This document shows, piece by piece, positions 6,763 to 17,103 of a stretch of DNA of 19,436 nucleotides (position 1 is its first letter; each line of letters starts with the position of its first letter). The notes beneath the pieces were generated by a model. The model saw only the letters and a program-made list of their open reading frames with translations, did no database searches and had not been told where the DNA came from. The DNA is from Gammaproteobacteria bacterium (lineage in GTDB: Bacteria > Pseudomonadota > Gammaproteobacteria > Granulosicoccales > Granulosicoccaceae). The stretch lies in NCBI GenBank assembly GCA_020444765.1, contig JAGRHW010000018.1, positions 1-19,436 of the forward strand, read 5' to 3'. Position numbers and translations under genes: made by a program.

Positions 6763-7841
6763 TGCTCTTGCTGGCGGATTGGCTTGCCGGATTTAACGAT
6801 GGGGTCCTGGTGGTGCGCTACATCACCTTGCGGGTGATACTCGCGGCGCTGTCCGCCTTGTTGATCTGTCTGTTATACGGTCCGTACCTGATTCGCTGGC
6901 TGAGTGCCGCGCGTATCGGGCAAAGTGTGCGAAATGACGGTCCGGAATCGCATTATGTAAAGGCCGGCACTCCGACCATGGGTGGCGCCATGATTATCGT
7001 CGCGGTTGGTATCAGCACTTTGTTATGGTCCGATCTTTCGATCCGCTATGTGTGGGTCGTGCTGTTTGTTACCCTGGGGCACGGCATTATCGGCTGGGTG
7101 GATGACTATCGCAAAGTTATCAAGCGCAATTCGGTTGGCCTGCCTGCCAAGGAAAAATTCTTCTGGCAGTCGGTAGTGGCGCTGGCAGCGAGTGTCTACG
7201 TTTATTATACATCGGACAGTGTTATCGAATTGAGTCTGATCGTGCCATTCTTCAAGGATGTTTCGATATTCCTCGGTATTTTTTACATTCCGGTCTGTTT
7301 CTTTTTTATCGTCGGTTTCAGTAATGCGGTCAACCTGACCGATGGTCTCGATGGCTTGGCTATTCTGCCCACTGTTATGGTCAGTGCCGCACTTGGCATC
7401 ATTGCCTATGTCACGGGACATGCCGTGTTTGCCAATTATCTCGGCATTCCATCGATTGGCGGTGTCGGTGAACTGTCGGTTTTTTGCGGTGCGCTTGCTG
7501 GCGCCGGCTTGGGGTTTCTCTGGTTCAATACCTACCCGGCACAGGTCTTTATGGGTGATGTCGGCGCGCTTGCGCTTGGGGCTGCGCTTGGCATAGTAGC
7601 CATGCTGGTGCGTCAGGAGCTGGTGCTGGTCATCATGGGTGGCGTTTTCGTGATGGAGACGGTGTCTGTCATCCTGCAGGTTGCCTCCTTCAAACTGACA
7701 GGACGCCGGATTTTCCGAATGGCACCCTTGCATCATCATTTTGAGCTCAAGGGCTGGCCGGAACCGAGGGTAATCGTTCGGTTTTGGATTATTACCGTCA
7801 TTCTTGTATTAATTGGTTTATCGACGCTGAAAATACGATGA
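6759..7841 (+). CDS. mraY: Phospho-N-acetylmuramoyl-pentapeptide transferase MraY
   Basis: MraY transfers phospho-MurNAc-pentapeptide to undecaprenyl phosphate, making lipid I at the inner membrane. The 360-residue product is a polytopic protein with about ten hydrophobic helices. It has the family motifs RNDGPESH (58-65), D115-D116, the [12 protein letters not shown] block (189-200), D267 in FMGDVGAL, and PLHHHFE (323-329). Length and aspartate positions coincide with those of the E. coli enzyme (360 residues, D115, D116, D267). AGGAGG at 6744-6749 is a strong ribosome site, 9 nt before GTG 6759 and 12 nt before ATG 6762, so either start is possible. The stop overlaps murD as ATGA. Confidence 0.98.
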   Translation: MMLLLADWLAGFNDGVLVVRYITLRVILAALSALLICLLYGPYLIRWLSAARIGQSVRNDGPESHYVKAGTPTMGGAMIIVAVGISTLLWSDLSIRYVWVVLFVTLGHGIIGWVDDYRKVIKRNSVGLPAKEKFFWQSVVALAASVYVYYTSDSVIELSLIVPFFKDVSIFLGIFYIPVCFFFIVGFSNAVNLTDGLDGLAILPTVMVSAALGIIAYVTGHAVFANYLGIPSIGGVGELSVFCGALAGAGLGFLWFNTYPAQVFMGDVGALALGAALGIVAMLVRQELVLVIMGGVFVMETVSVILQVASFKLTGRRIFRMAPLHHHFELKGWPEPRVIVRFWIITVILVLIGLSTLKIR

Positions 7842-9190
7842 GCACGCTAACTGAACTGCAAAATAAATCGGTTCTGGTCGTTGGCCTTGGAAAGTCCGGC
7901 TTGTCGGTAGCGCGTTACCTGAATCGGCATGCAGTGCCTTTTGCTGTGGCGGATAACCGGCAAAATCCGCCCGGAATCGCTGAGATACGCACCCGTTTCC
8001 CGGACGTCAGGGTATTCAATGAGTTTGATGCCGAGGTGTTTGGAGGGTTTGACGTGCTCGTCGTCAGTCCCGGGCTTTCTCTCGACGAGCCCGCCATCAA
8101 GGCGGCGTTGAAGAAAGGCAGGCAGGTGATCGGTGATATTGAACTGTTCGCCTGGTCTGTAACCAGGCCGGTCGTGTCGGTAACGGGGTCGAACGGTAAA
8201 AGCACCGTGGTTGCCATGCTCGGAGCGATGGCTGAAGCGTCAGGAGTAAAGGCAAAGGTTTGTGGGAATTTCGGCGATCCCGCGCTCGACTCACTCGACG
8301 ATGCGGCGATCTCCCTGTATATCCTCGAGCTCTCGAGCTTTCAGCTGGAAACCACAGACTCGCTGAAATCCCAGGTGGCTTGTATTTTAAATATTTCTGA
8401 AGATCACATGGATCGTTATACAAGCATGGCTGAGTATATCGCGGCCAAACAGAAAGTGTTTGACAATGCAAGTTGTCTGGTAATCAATCATGATGACCGG
8501 AAGACCTGGCCGGTCAAAAACAGCGCAGTCAGAGAAACCGTCTTCTTCACGAATGGGGTGCCGGAACGCGGGGATATGTTCGGGATCTCGTTAATCGATG
8601 GGCAAACTTGCCTGATGCTAGGTGAAGAGCGCCTGATGCCGGTCAGCGATCTTAAGGTGGTGGGGCGGCACAATGCGCTCAATGCGCTGGCCGCTTTGGC
8701 TATAGGTCGGCAAGCAGGGCTTGCGATAAAGGATATGATTGCCGCGCTCAAAGTCTTTAATGGATTGCCGCACAGGGTGCAGTTTGTCTCCGAGAGCAAT
8801 GGTGTGCGCTGGATTAATGATTCCAAAGGCACCAATGTCGACGCGACGGTCCAGGCGGTCAAAGGGCTGAATGCGCCGGTGATTCTGATTGCCGGTGGTG
8901 TTGGCAAGGGCGCGGATTTTTCACCCTTGGGCGTGGTGGCGAACCAGCATATCAAGGCGGCAGTATTGATTGGCCGGGATGCGGCGCTGATTGCCGAGGT
9001 GCTTGGTAGAACCGGTGTGCCAGTGATGTTCGCCAGTACTATGGCTGAAGCGGTGGAAAATGCCGCAAGCCTGGCAGTCGCGGGAGATGTTGTGTTGTTA
9101 TCTCCGGCCTGCGCAAGTTTCGATATGTTTAAAAATTTCGAGGAACGGGGAGACATCTTCGTCCGCGAAGTGATGAGGGAGGTGGCATGA
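7838..9190 (+). CDS. murD: UDP-MurNAc-L-alanine:D-glutamate ligase MurD
   Basis: MurD adds D-glutamate, the second residue of the precursor peptide. The 450-residue product has an N-terminal Rossmann-like domain opening with [12 protein letters not shown] (12-23), the ATPase loop GSNGKST (117-123), ELSSFQLE (164-171), [10 protein letters not shown] (185-194), K204 in the position of the carbamylated lysine, NDSKGTN (327-333), and the C-terminal LSPACASFD block (421-429). I chose ATG 7838, in an ATGA overlap with the mraY stop. An in-frame TTG at 7784 would add 18 residues that are only mraY read in another frame. No Shine-Dalgarno sequence is obvious, so translation probably depends on ribosomes finishing mraY. 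Confidence 0.97.
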   Translation: MSTLTELQNKSVLVVGLGKSGLSVARYLNRHAVPFAVADNRQNPPGIAEIRTRFPDVRVFNEFDAEVFGGFDVLVVSPGLSLDEPAIKAALKKGRQVIGDIELFAWSVTRPVVSVTGSNGKSTVVAMLGAMAEASGVKAKVCGNFGDPALDSLDDAAISLYILELSSFQLETTDSLKSQVACILNISEDHMDRYTSMAEYIAAKQKVFDNASCLVINHDDRKTWPVKNSAVRETVFFTNGVPERGDMFGISLIDGQTCLMLGEERLMPVSDLKVVGRHNALNALAALAIGRQAGLAIKDMIAALKVFNGLPHRVQFVSESNGVRWINDSKGTNVDATVQAVKGLNAPVILIAGGVGKGADFSPLGVVANQHIKAAVLIGRDAALIAEVLGRTGVPVMFASTMAEAVENAASLAVAGDVVLLSPACASFDMFKNFEERGDIFVREVMREVA

Positions 9191-10413
9191 GCGCTTCAAA
9201 CGCCCGACCCGCAACACGCCCGGCTGTGAAGATTCCAACCAGAATCCGGGGGGAAAGCGAATTGCTGCCAATGGTTGACTGGCCGATGATTGCCGCGCTT
9301 GCCCTGATCACGATGCTGGGTGCGGTTATGATTTTTTCGTCATCGATGCCGTTTGCCGAAAAAAACTACGGTGACCCCTTTCATTTTATCAACCGTCAAT
9401 TACTGTTCATGGTCGGCGGACTTATCATCGCTTATCTGCTTTTCCGGTTTCCGCTCGACGATTGGGAGCGTTACGGGCCGTTGTTGCTGGTAACCGCTTT
9501 GCTGATGCTGACACTGGTGCTGATTCCCGGTATCGGCAGGGAAGTCAACGGTAGTCGGCGCTGGCTTAATCTCGGGTTTATCTCGGTGCAGGTGTCGGAG
9601 GCGGTCAAGCTTTTTATTATCGTTTATCTGGCCGGCTATCTGGTGCGCCGAAGCGATAAGGTGAAGCGGGATTTCGGTGCTTTTATCAGGCCGCTGGTGC
9701 TTATCTGTCTGGCCGGTGTTCTGTTGATACTTGAACCTGATTTTGGTGCCACGGTTGTTATAGTTCTTACGGCTATGGGCATGTTGTTCGTCGGTGGTGT
9801 GCAGTTTCGACAGTTCCTGGCGCTGATTCTGGCGTTTGCCGGGGCGGGTGCGCTGCTTATCTGGATTTCACCCTATCGCATGAAACGCCTGACCAGCTTT
9901 CTCAACCCCTGGGCTGACCCTTATAACGATGGCTTCCAGTTGTCACAGTCGCTGATCGCCATCGGTTCGGGTTCCTGGGACGGGGTCGGTCTTGGCAGCA
10001 GTGTGCAAAAACTGTTTTATCTCCCTGAATCCCATACGGACTTCCTCTTTGCCGTATTCGCCGAGGAAACCGGGTTGATCGGTGTACTGGTGTTGGTGGC
10101 CCTGTTTTCCTTTGTGGTCTGGCGATGTATGGATATCGCCGCCAAAGCGGATGCGGTGGGTAACCGTTTTGGCGGATACGTTGCCGTCGGCATCGGCATT
10201 TGGGTCGGCCTGCAGGCCTTTATCAATATGGGCGTGAATATGGGCATACTGCCGACCAAAGGGATTACCTTGCCGATGATGAGTTACGGCGGCAGCAGTA
10301 TTGTCATTATGTGTGTGACTTTTTCGCTGCTCATTCGTATCGACCATGAAACCCGTGTTTTGAATGCGGCGCGCCTGAAACGTCTGGCGTCGAAAAAGGA
10401 GGCACGGACATGA
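9187..10413 (+). CDS. ftsW: Septal peptidoglycan glycosyltransferase FtsW
   Basis: FtsW is the SEDS-family enzyme that polymerises lipid II into glycan strands at the septum, in complex with FtsI. The 408-residue product has a cytoplasmic N-terminus of about 30 residues, then roughly ten hydrophobic helices. Family motifs include NGSRRWL (121-127), EPDFGA (183-188), the periplasmic LPESHTDFLFAVFAEE (279-294), in which D285 sits where the essential aspartate of E. coli FtsW lies, and PTKGITLP followed by SYGGSS (356-371). A lysine- and arginine-rich cytoplasmic tail ends the protein. The start overlaps murD as ATGA behind a strong GGGAGG site. Neighbouring murG and the distant ftsI favour FtsW over the paralogue RodA. 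Confidence 0.97.
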   Translation: MSASNARPATRPAVKIPTRIRGESELLPMVDWPMIAALALITMLGAVMIFSSSMPFAEKNYGDPFHFINRQLLFMVGGLIIAYLLFRFPLDDWERYGPLLLVTALLMLTLVLIPGIGREVNGSRRWLNLGFISVQVSEAVKLFIIVYLAGYLVRRSDKVKRDFGAFIRPLVLICLAGVLLILEPDFGATVVIVLTAMGMLFVGGVQFRQFLALILAFAGAGALLIWISPYRMKRLTSFLNPWADPYNDGFQLSQSLIAIGSGSWDGVGLGSSVQKLFYLPESHTDFLFAVFAEETGLIGVLVLVALFSFVVWRCMDIAAKADAVGNRFGGYVAVGIGIWVGLQAFINMGVNMGILPTKGITLPMMSYGGSSIVIMCVTFSLLIRIDHETRVLNAARLKRLASKKEART

Positions 10414-11489
10414 ACGCATCGCTTGGCGGCGCGCCCGTGCTGATCGCAGCCGGTGGTACAGGCGGGCATGTTTTTCCGGCGCTGGTGGTGGCGGAAGAGC
10501 TGATGGCGAGAGAAATTCCGGTCATCTGGATTGGAACGCGAAAAGGCATCGAGTCGCGAGTGGTGCCGGCTGCCGGTATTAAGCTGGAGTGGATGAATGT
10601 GGAAGGCTTGCGCGGCAAGAGTGTCTTGCACAGTCTGATCGCACCACTGAAGCTGATTCGTTCGCTGGTTCAGTCTCTGCGGGTTTTGTCAAAGTACAAG
10701 CCCCGGGCGGTATTGGGCATGGGTGGCTTTGTTACCGGTCCGGTTGGCATTGCTGCAAAAATCGTTGGCAGGCCACTGGTCTTGCATGAGCAAAACGCTG
10801 TGCCGGGCTTGACCAATCGTTTGCTTTCACGTTTCGCAACTCGTGTATTGCAGGCCTTTCCAGGGTCATTTGCGGAAAAGGTGCATGCTGAAACAGTTGG
10901 AAATCCGGTGCGGGGGCAAATCGGTTCGGAACCGCGCGGACTGACGGAGCCGAATGAGCCCGTCAGGATACTCGTTATCGGCGGCAGTCTGGGGGCGAAG
11001 TATTTTAACGAGAACTTGCCGCAAACCCTGAGTTTGCTGGGTAGTGCTTATAGCATCTGGCATCAGACCGGAAAAAACAATGCGGCAGCGGTAGTCGACG
11101 GCTATCGGTCGCTGCAGCTAAATAACAGGGTCAGAGTTGATGAATTTATCGAAGAGATGGGCGCCGCCTATCAGTGGGCGGATCTGATTGTCTGTCGTTC
11201 GGGTGCGATGACCGTGTCAGAAGTCGCCGCAAGCGGCCTGCCGGCAGTGCTGGTTCCATTTCCACATGCCGTCGATGATCATCAGACCGCCAATGCGATG
11301 TTTCTGGTTAGAGCCGGTGCCGCCAAAATACTACAACAAAAAGATCTGACGCCGGCGTTGTTGGCTGAAAACATCAAACAGCTTGGCGGACGGGCCGAGT
11401 TGCGGAAAATGGGTGAAAATGCCCGCAGCGTGGCCTCGCCGGATGCCGGTAAAAAAGTCACCGATATTCTTCTCGAGGTGGCAGCATGA
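10410..11489 (+). CDS. murG: Lipid II synthase MurG (GlcNAc transferase)
   Basis: MurG transfers GlcNAc from UDP-GlcNAc to lipid I on the cytoplasmic face of the inner membrane, forming lipid II for FtsW. The 359-residue product is a GT28/GT-B enzyme. The glycine-rich GGTGGH (15-20) lies in the N-terminal acceptor domain, with HEQNAVPG further on. The C-terminal domain has GGSLGA, then [17 protein letters not shown] and [12 protein letters not shown], the donor-sugar region. The ATG overlaps the ftsW stop as ATGA, and an excellent AAGGAGG site (396-402 of the 10 kb block, 10396-10402) lies 7 nt upstream. The end overlaps murC the same way. Confidence 0.97.
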   Translation: MNASLGGAPVLIAAGGTGGHVFPALVVAEELMAREIPVIWIGTRKGIESRVVPAAGIKLEWMNVEGLRGKSVLHSLIAPLKLIRSLVQSLRVLSKYKPRAVLGMGGFVTGPVGIAAKIVGRPLVLHEQNAVPGLTNRLLSRFATRVLQAFPGSFAEKVHAETVGNPVRGQIGSEPRGLTEPNEPVRILVIGGSLGAKYFNENLPQTLSLLGSAYSIWHQTGKNNAAAVVDGYRSLQLNNRVRVDEFIEEMGAAYQWADLIVCRSGAMTVSEVAASGLPAVLVPFPHAVDDHQTANAMFLVRAGAAKILQQKDLTPALLAENIKQLGGRAELRKMGENARSVASPDAGKKVTDILLEVAA

Positions 11490-12934
11490 CACGAAGCGGC
11501 GAACAGGCGGCCAGACGACTGATGCGACGAATCAGAAATGTCCATTTTATCGGTATCGGCGGCGTCGGCATGGGAGGAATCGCCGAAGTGATGTTGCACC
11601 TTGGCTATCAGGTGAGCGGCTCGGATCAGGCAAGCAATGCGCTGGTCAGGCGGCTTGAAGGGCAAGGCGCGAAAATATTCATCGGGCATGACCGTGAGAA
11701 TGTCAAGGGCATAGATGTGGTGGTTGTTTCCAGTGCGATACCACAGAACAATCCCGAGATAATGCAAGCCAGAGAAAAACGTATTCCGGTCGTTCCGCGT
11801 GCGGAAATGCTCGCCGAGTTAATGCGCTTCAGTCAGGGCATCGCAGTTGCCGGAACGCATGGCAAAACGACCACGACCAGCCTTGTTGCAAGCATCCTGG
11901 TCGAAGGCGGGCTGGATCCTACCTATGTCATTGGCGGGCAGCTGACCAGTTCCAAAACCAATGCCTATCTCGGCAAGTCCGAGTGGCTGGTAGCCGAGGC
12001 GGATGAGAGCGATGCGTCGTTTTTATATCTGCAGCCAATGATTTCCATCGTCACCAATATCGACGCAGATCATCTGCCTACCTATGAAGGTGATTTCTCC
12101 CGGCTCAAGCAGACGTTTGTGGAGTTTCTGCATCACCTGCCTTTTTACGGGCTGGCGGTTTTGTGTGCCGATGACGAAAACATTGTCGAGTTGCTGGGTC
12201 AGGTTACCCGGCCATTCGTGACGTACGGTTTGTCCGACACGGCGGATGTCAGAGCGGTCAATGTTCATCAAAACGGCAGGCAGACCTATTTTGATGTCGA
12301 GTTTCGTGATGGCCGCCGTATCGACGCCGTTACCTTGAATTTGCCGGGCAATCACAATGTGCTCAATGCGCTGGCGGCGATAGCAGTTGCCACCGAACTC
12401 GAGGTCGAGGGTGAGCATATCAAGAGCGCCCTGCAGAAATTCCAGGGCATTGGCCGGCGTGTTCAATCGCATGGCGAGTTCCCGGTCAAGGGCGGTAAGG
12501 CGATCCTGATCGACGATTACGGCCATCACCCGACGGAGGTTGCCGCAACCTTGCAAGCCGTGAGAGCGGCTTATCCGGAAAAGCGTCTGGTCGTGGTGTT
12601 TCAGCCGCACCGTTATACACGAACGCACGATTTGTTCGAAGATTTCTCCGCTGTGCTCGGCACTCCGGATGTGCTCGTGCTGACTGAAATCTATGCCGCT
12701 GGAGAAGACCCTATTGCCGGCGCTGATGGCCGTTCACTCGCCCGCTCGATTCGCAATCGCGGGCAGGTTGATCCGATTTTTGTCGAGCATATCGGCGATG
12801 TCGGTTCTGCATTGCTCAGCATACTGGAAGATGATGACTTGTTGCTGACCCTCGGAGCCGGCTCGGTCGGTACTCTGGCTGCGACCTTGCCGGATCTGTT
12901 TAAAAAGGAGTTTGCCAATGTCAGCGGGCACTGA
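11486..12934 (+). CDS. murC: UDP-N-acetylmuramate:L-alanine ligase MurC
   Basis: MurC attaches L-alanine to UDP-MurNAc, the first step of stem peptide assembly. The 482-residue product starts with about 17 basic and polar residues, then the Rossmann-like [15 protein letters not shown] (20-34) and SGSD (44-47). The ATPase loop GTHGKTTT (123-130) is the MurC-type version, with histidine where MurD and MurF have asparagine. EADESDASF (171-179) and NIDADH (191-196) follow. The segment after NIDADH reads LPTY where many homologues have MDTY, a small variation. Start is an ATGA overlap with murG, preceded by GAGGTGG. The last 17 nt overlap ddlB. No murB lies between murC and ddlB in this cluster. 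Confidence 0.97.
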   Translation: MTRSGEQAARRLMRRIRNVHFIGIGGVGMGGIAEVMLHLGYQVSGSDQASNALVRRLEGQGAKIFIGHDRENVKGIDVVVVSSAIPQNNPEIMQAREKRIPVVPRAEMLAELMRFSQGIAVAGTHGKTTTTSLVASILVEGGLDPTYVIGGQLTSSKTNAYLGKSEWLVAEADESDASFLYLQPMISIVTNIDADHLPTYEGDFSRLKQTFVEFLHHLPFYGLAVLCADDENIVELLGQVTRPFVTYGLSDTADVRAVNVHQNGRQTYFDVEFRDGRRIDAVTLNLPGNHNVLNALAAIAVATELEVEGEHIKSALQKFQGIGRRVQSHGEFPVKGGKAILIDDYGHHPTEVAATLQAVRAAYPEKRLVVVFQPHRYTRTHDLFEDFSAVLGTPDVLVLTEIYAAGEDPIAGADGRSLARSIRNRGQVDPIFVEHIGDVGSALLSILEDDDLLLTLGAGSVGTLAATLPDLFKKEFANVSGH

Positions 12935-13859
12935 GCAACGGGCGCCGCAGGATTACGGCAAGGTCGGGGTGCTGATGGGGGGCTGGTCCGCCGAGCGGGA
13001 AGTGTCCCTGATGAGTGGTGAGCAGGTTCTGAAAGCCTTGCTCGATGCGGGGGTGAAGGCGCAGGCGGTCGACGCGGATCGGGATCTTGCCGGCTGGCTG
13101 CAAAAGACCGCGTTTGACCGGTTCTTTAACATTCTGCACGGACGGGGTGGTGAGGACGGTGAAATACAAGGTGTGTTAGAGGTGAGCGGTATTCCCTACA
13201 CAGGCAGCGGCGTACTGGCTTCGGCCTTGTCGATGAACAAGCTCAAAGCCAAGCAGGTGTGTAATGCTTGCGGTATTGATACGCCGGCCTGGATGGTGGT
13301 GGCTTCGCTGCAGGCGTGTCGGGATGCCGCCGAATCGCTTGGTCTGCCGATGGTGTTAAAGCCGGTGCTTGAAGGTTCAAGTATTGGTATCTCGATCGTC
13401 AGAAAAGCGGATCAGCTTGAGTCTGCATTTAACGCAGCTGCCAAATATGGTCCGGTGTTCGCCGAGGAATTTATCGACGGTGTCGAGGTGACGGCGGCGA
13501 TACTGGGGCGGCAGGCGTTGCCGCTGGTTAGTATGTCCACGGACCGGGAGTTTTATGATTATCACGCAAAATACTTTGATGATGAAACCCGCTATCTGTG
13601 TCCGGCCGGATTGCCTGAAGACCAGGAAATGCAAATCCGCGCTATTGCATTAAACGCCTTTGACGCGCTCGATGCGCATGGTTGGGGGCGGGTGGATTTC
13701 ATGATCGATAAAAACGGCACGGCGCGTTTTATCGAATTGAATAGCGTGCCGGGGATGACGACACACAGCCTGGTACCTATGGCTGCCAGGCAACAGGGTA
13801 TTGACTTTAAAAGCCTGTGCTTGCGGATACTCGACAGCAGTTTTGGTGAAAGGAAATGA
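12918..13859 (+). CDS. ddlB: D-alanine--D-alanine ligase DdlB
   Basis: Ddl condenses two D-alanines with ATP, supplying the dipeptide used by MurF. The 313-residue ATP-grasp protein has [11 protein letters not shown] (21-31), HGRGGEDG (74-81), YTGSG (94-98), [11 protein letters not shown] (148-158), FYDYHAKY (212-219) and [16 protein letters not shown] (272-287). A tyrosine at the start of YDY-type segments is typical of D-Ala-D-Ala enzymes, not D-lactate ligases such as VanA. I chose ATG 12918, 7 nt after AAAAAGGAG (12902-12910). An in-frame TTG two codons upstream (12912) falls too close to that site. It overlaps murC by 17 nt and ftsQ by 4 nt. Position in the dcw cluster supports ddlB over ddlA. 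Confidence 0.95.
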   Translation: MSAGTEQRAPQDYGKVGVLMGGWSAEREVSLMSGEQVLKALLDAGVKAQAVDADRDLAGWLQKTAFDRFFNILHGRGGEDGEIQGVLEVSGIPYTGSGVLASALSMNKLKAKQVCNACGIDTPAWMVVASLQACRDAAESLGLPMVLKPVLEGSSIGISIVRKADQLESAFNAAAKYGPVFAEEFIDGVEVTAAILGRQALPLVSMSTDREFYDYHAKYFDDETRYLCPAGLPEDQEMQIRAIALNAFDALDAHGWGRVDFMIDKNGTARFIELNSVPGMTTHSLVPMAARQQGIDFKSLCLRILDSSFGERK

Positions 13860-14668
13860 GTGCTTCGTCACATAATTTTCGGCATAATGCACCACTTGTT
13901 CCTTCGCTGCCATCAGCCGGGCGTAAAGCGGTTTATCCGGTCCTGTTGGCCTTGGGAATTCTGGCGCTGGCGTACTCAGTGGTCGTTTATCTGGACGATG
14001 CGGTGAGGTTTCCGGTTGCTCGCGTTGAAGTTGGTGGCAAAGCTGTATTTTTGAGCAAACCTCAACTGATGCAAATTGTAAAGAAACATACGCAGAAAGG
14101 ATTTTTCGGATTGAATATCGAAGACGTCAGGGAAGAAATCCTCTCCTTGCCCTGGATTAAAAGCGCCTACGTTCGTCGGGTGCTGCCCGATCGTCTGCAT
14201 GTGGATATCGAGGAGCGAACGGCGATGATGCAATGGAATGAGCATGGTTTAATCGATGACAGTGGGGACATTTTCTACCCGCATCAACTGAGCGATGCAA
14301 ATACCGATATTGCTGAATGGCAGGCACGCTTTGCTCACCTGCCGCATATCCGCGGCGCCGAAGAACGCAGCGACTACCTGCAGCAGACGTTCATTAATTA
14401 TCAGCGTCAGCTGGGTGACGACGTGCCGGAGTTGCTCGGTCTGTATGAAGACGACCGGCATTCACAAACCCTGTTGCTGGCCGGCAGAGTGATTGTCCGG
14501 CTCGGCTATGAACAACTTGATCAGAGGCTGAACCGTTTTAGAAAACTATTTTCGCAATACGTGCCTGACACCTCGGCTGGCAATCTGCAGTTCGATATGC
14601 GTTATCCAAACGGGTTTACCGTCGCCAGTATCGGTGAAAACTCCAATTCGACCACGGGATATAACTAA
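13856..14668 (+). CDS. ftsQ: Cell division protein FtsQ
   Basis: FtsQ is the inner-membrane scaffold that recruits FtsB and FtsL to the division site. The 270-residue product has a cytoplasmic tail of about 24 residues, one membrane helix (about 25-46), then a periplasmic POTRA domain. That domain begins at FPVARVEVGG (about 52-61) and includes LPWIKSAYVRRVLPDRLHVDIEER (given here only as its position, about 99-122), the most conserved part of the family. A C-terminal beta domain follows. Length is close to E. coli FtsQ (276). The ATG overlaps the ddlB stop as ATGA, with AAAGGAA just upstream. The TAA stop shares its last base with the ftsA ATG. Confidence 0.95.
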   Translation: MSASSHNFRHNAPLVPSLPSAGRKAVYPVLLALGILALAYSVVVYLDDAVRFPVARVEVGGKAVFLSKPQLMQIVKKHTQKGFFGLNIEDVREEILSLPWIKSAYVRRVLPDRLHVDIEERTAMMQWNEHGLIDDSGDIFYPHQLSDANTDIAEWQARFAHLPHIRGAEERSDYLQQTFINYQRQLGDDVPELLGLYEDDRHSQTLLLAGRVIVRLGYEQLDQRLNRFRKLFSQYVPDTSAGNLQFDMRYPNGFTVASIGENSNSTTGYN

Positions 14669-15903
14669 TGTCTGCGAAACCAGGTAAGCAACTCATTGTT
14701 GGTCTTGATATAGGAACTTCCAAGGTCGTCGCGATCGTTGCGGAGATTTCACAGGACGGACAAATAGAAATTATCGGTATCGGCAGCGGGCGTTCCCAGG
14801 GGCTCAAGAAAGGCGTGGTGATTGATATCGAATCAACGGTCACCTCGATTCAAAAAGCCATAGAAGAAGCCGAACTGATGGCGGGTGTGCAAATCAAGTC
14901 CGTATTCGCCGGAATTGCAGGCAGTCATATCAAGAGCCTCAACTCACACGGCATCGTTGCCATCAAGGAGCGTGAAGTCGGCAGCGAGGACGTTGCACGT
15001 GTTATCGATGCGGCCAAGGCGGTGGCGATTCCGACGGATCAGCGGATCATTCACGTGTTGCCGCAGGAATTTATCATTGATGACCAGGACGGTATTCGCG
15101 AGCCAATCGGTATGTCCGGGGTCAGGCTTGAAGCAAAGGTTCATCTTGTAACCGGCTCGACGAGTGCGGCGCAGAACATCGTCAAATGCGTCCGTCAGTG
15201 CGGGCTGGAAGTTGAGGACATCATTCTGGAACAGCTGGCGTCAAGCTATTCGACGCTGACGCCTGACGAAAAAGAGTTAGGTGTGTGCCTGGTCGATATC
15301 GGAGGTGGTACGACCGATATCGCCGTGTTTACCGATGGCGCCATCCGGCATACCGCAGTCATTCCGATTGCTGGTGACCAGGTGACCAATGACATTGCGG
15401 TGGCCTTGCGCACACCGACACAATTTGCTGAAGAGATCAAGGTGAAGTATGCCTGCGCTCTTCGGCAACTGGCCAACGCCGAGGACACCATAGAAGTGCC
15501 CGGCGTAGGCGACAGGGCGTCACGGCGGCTTGCCCGCCAGACGCTTGCTGAAGTCGTCGAGCCCCGATACGAAGAGTTGCTGACACTGGTGCAGACCGAG
15601 CTCAGACGCAGCGGCTTCGAAGGGTTATGTGCCGCCGGAGTTGTATTGACCGGAGGCAGCTCGAAGATGGAGGGTGTAGTGGAACTGGCAGAGGAAGTTT
15701 TCCATATGCCAGTGCGATTGGGCTTGCCTCAGCACGTCACCGGTTTGGTGGATGTGGTGAAAAACCCGATACACGCTACAGGTGTCGGACTGTTGTTGTT
15801 CGGACAGCAGAGCCGATTGGACCCGCGCAGCGAATCTGCGGAGATCAAGACCGAAGGTGGTCTGTTCGAGCGGATGAAGCGCTGGTTCCAGGAAAATTTT
15901 TAG
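14668..15903 (+). CDS. ftsA: Cell division protein FtsA
   Basis: FtsA is an actin-like ATPase that anchors FtsZ filaments to the inner membrane. The 411-residue product shows the first phosphate loop VGLDIGTSKVVAIV (11-24), the 1C domain that replaces actin subdomain 1B (about 85-165), the second phosphate loop DIGGGTTDIAV (210-220) and VLTGGSSKMEG in the adenosine region. It ends in LFERMKRWFQENF, an amphipathic helix that serves as the membrane anchor. Length fits E. coli FtsA (420). Start ATG 14668 shares its A with the ftsQ stop (TAATG). It is the last gene of the tightly overlapping run, and a 66-nt gap follows. Confidence 0.97.
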   Translation: MSAKPGKQLIVGLDIGTSKVVAIVAEISQDGQIEIIGIGSGRSQGLKKGVVIDIESTVTSIQKAIEEAELMAGVQIKSVFAGIAGSHIKSLNSHGIVAIKEREVGSEDVARVIDAAKAVAIPTDQRIIHVLPQEFIIDDQDGIREPIGMSGVRLEAKVHLVTGSTSAAQNIVKCVRQCGLEVEDIILEQLASSYSTLTPDEKELGVCLVDIGGGTTDIAVFTDGAIRHTAVIPIAGDQVTNDIAVALRTPTQFAEEIKVKYACALRQLANAEDTIEVPGVGDRASRRLARQTLAEVVEPRYEELLTLVQTELRRSGFEGLCAAGVVLTGGSSKMEGVVELAEEVFHMPVRLGLPQHVTGLVDVVKNPIHATGVGLLLFGQQSRLDPRSESAEIKTEGGLFERMKRWFQENF

Positions 15904-15907
15904 GGGA

Positions 15908-15922
15908 CCGGTTTTAAACCGG
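15908..15922. repeat. Palindrome in the ftsA-ftsZ gap
   Basis: CCGGTTTTAAACCGG is a perfect 15-nt palindrome around one central base, starting 5 nt after the ftsA stop. As RNA it could fold as a 5-bp CCGGT/ACCGG stem with a 5-nt loop. No T run follows, so it does not look like an intrinsic terminator. It could be a protein-binding site or a processing hairpin between ftsA and ftsZ, whose expression levels usually differ greatly. Confidence 0.5.
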
Positions 15923-15969
15923 AGTAGTGAGTAATTTATGCAGCCAACAGTGACAATGAGGAATTTAAA

Positions 15970-17103
15970 ATGTTCGAATTAGTCGACTCAGTAAATGATA
16001 GCGCAGTTATCAAATTAATCGGCGTGGGCGGTGGTGGCAGTAATGCTGTCGAGCACATGGTTCACTCCAATATCGAAGGCGTCGAGTTCATCTGCGCCAA
16101 CACCGATGCACAGGCGCTGGCGAAAATGTCAGCCAAAATCGCCTTGCATATCGGGCAGGGCATCACCAAGGGCCTGGGCGCGGGCGCCAATCCGGAAATA
16201 GGCCGTCAGGCCGCGCTGGAAGATCGTGACCGTATCCAGAGCGTGATGGAAGGCACCGACATGCTGTTTATTACTGCAGGCATGGGTGGCGGAACCGGAA
16301 CAGGCGCATTGCCGGTAGTCGCGCAAATCGCCCGCGAAATGGGTATATTGACCGTTGCGGTCGTCACCAAGCCCTTCCCGTTCGAAGGCGGCAAGCGGAT
16401 GCAAATCGCCGACCAGGGGATCATGGAACTGCGTGAGCACGTGGATTCTTTGATCACTATTCCGAACGAAAAACTGTTGTCCGTGCTGGGCAAGAACATC
16501 ACCTTGCTGGACGCTTTCAAGGCTGCCAACGATGTATTGCGTGGTGCCGTACAGGGTATTGCCGAGCTGATCACCAACCCGGGCCTGATCAACGTTGACT
16601 TTGCCGACGTGCGCACCGTTATGTCGGAAATGGGTCTGGCGATGATGGGTACAGGCATCGGCCGTGGTGACAACCGGGCGACCGAAGCGGCCGAAATGGC
16701 GATTTCCAGCCCGCTGCTCGAAGACATCAATCTGGCCGGCGCGCGTGGTATCCTCGTCAACATCACGGCCGGTATGGATATGGCGATCGGTGAGTTCGAA
16801 GAAGTCGGTAACGTGGTTCGCCAGTTTGCGGCGGATGATGCGACCGTCGTCGTTGGCACCGCGATCGATCAGGAGCTCGAAGGTGAGATGCGCGTCACGA
16901 TTGTTGCCACCGGACTCGGTCAGGCCGAAAAGCCGCAAATGCGGGTCGTACAGGCCAACAATCGCAACGGCCAGGTTGACTACCAGCAGCTCGAAAAGCC
17001 CACTGTCATTCGCAAAACGGCGGTAGGCTCTGGCTCGCAGGGTTCCGGGCGTGATCTGGATTTTCTGGATATCCCGGCATTTTTGCGTCGTCAGGCGGAT
17101 TAA
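15970..17103 (+). CDS. ftsZ: Cell division GTPase FtsZ
   Basis: FtsZ is the tubulin homologue whose GTP-dependent filaments form the division ring. The 377-residue product has the N-terminal nucleotide site [11 protein letters not shown] (17-27), the tubulin signature GGGTGTG (106-112), the T7 synergy loop [12 protein letters not shown] (203-214, with N203, D206-position replaced by the usual L-I, and D210 and D213 as catalytic-type acidic residues), a short variable linker (about 318-360) and the conserved tail [15 protein letters not shown] (363-377), which binds FtsA. Length is near E. coli FtsZ (383). GAGGAA (15958-15963), 6 nt before ATG, is one of the best ribosome sites in the window. 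That fits the high FtsZ level cells need. Confidence 0.98.
   Translation: MFELVDSVNDSAVIKLIGVGGGGSNAVEHMVHSNIEGVEFICANTDAQALAKMSAKIALHIGQGITKGLGAGANPEIGRQAALEDRDRIQSVMEGTDMLFITAGMGGGTGTGALPVVAQIAREMGILTVAVVTKPFPFEGGKRMQIADQGIMELREHVDSLITIPNEKLLSVLGKNITLLDAFKAANDVLRGAVQGIAELITNPGLINVDFADVRTVMSEMGLAMMGTGIGRGDNRATEAAEMAISSPLLEDINLAGARGILVNITAGMDMAIGEFEEVGNVVRQFAADDATVVVGTAIDQELEGEMRVTIVATGLGQAEKPQMRVVQANNRNGQVDYQQLEKPTVIRKTAVGSGSQGSGRDLDFLDIPAFLRRQAD

Noticed and set aside
7784..7837. Longer murD from TTG 7784
   Set aside because: The extension is mraY sequence read out of frame, and the ATGA junction at 7838 is the normal start.
15938..15982. 14-codon frame overlapping the ftsZ start as a leader peptide
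   Set aside because: No ribosome site of its own and ordinary chance length. The GAGGAA site clearly belongs to ftsZ.
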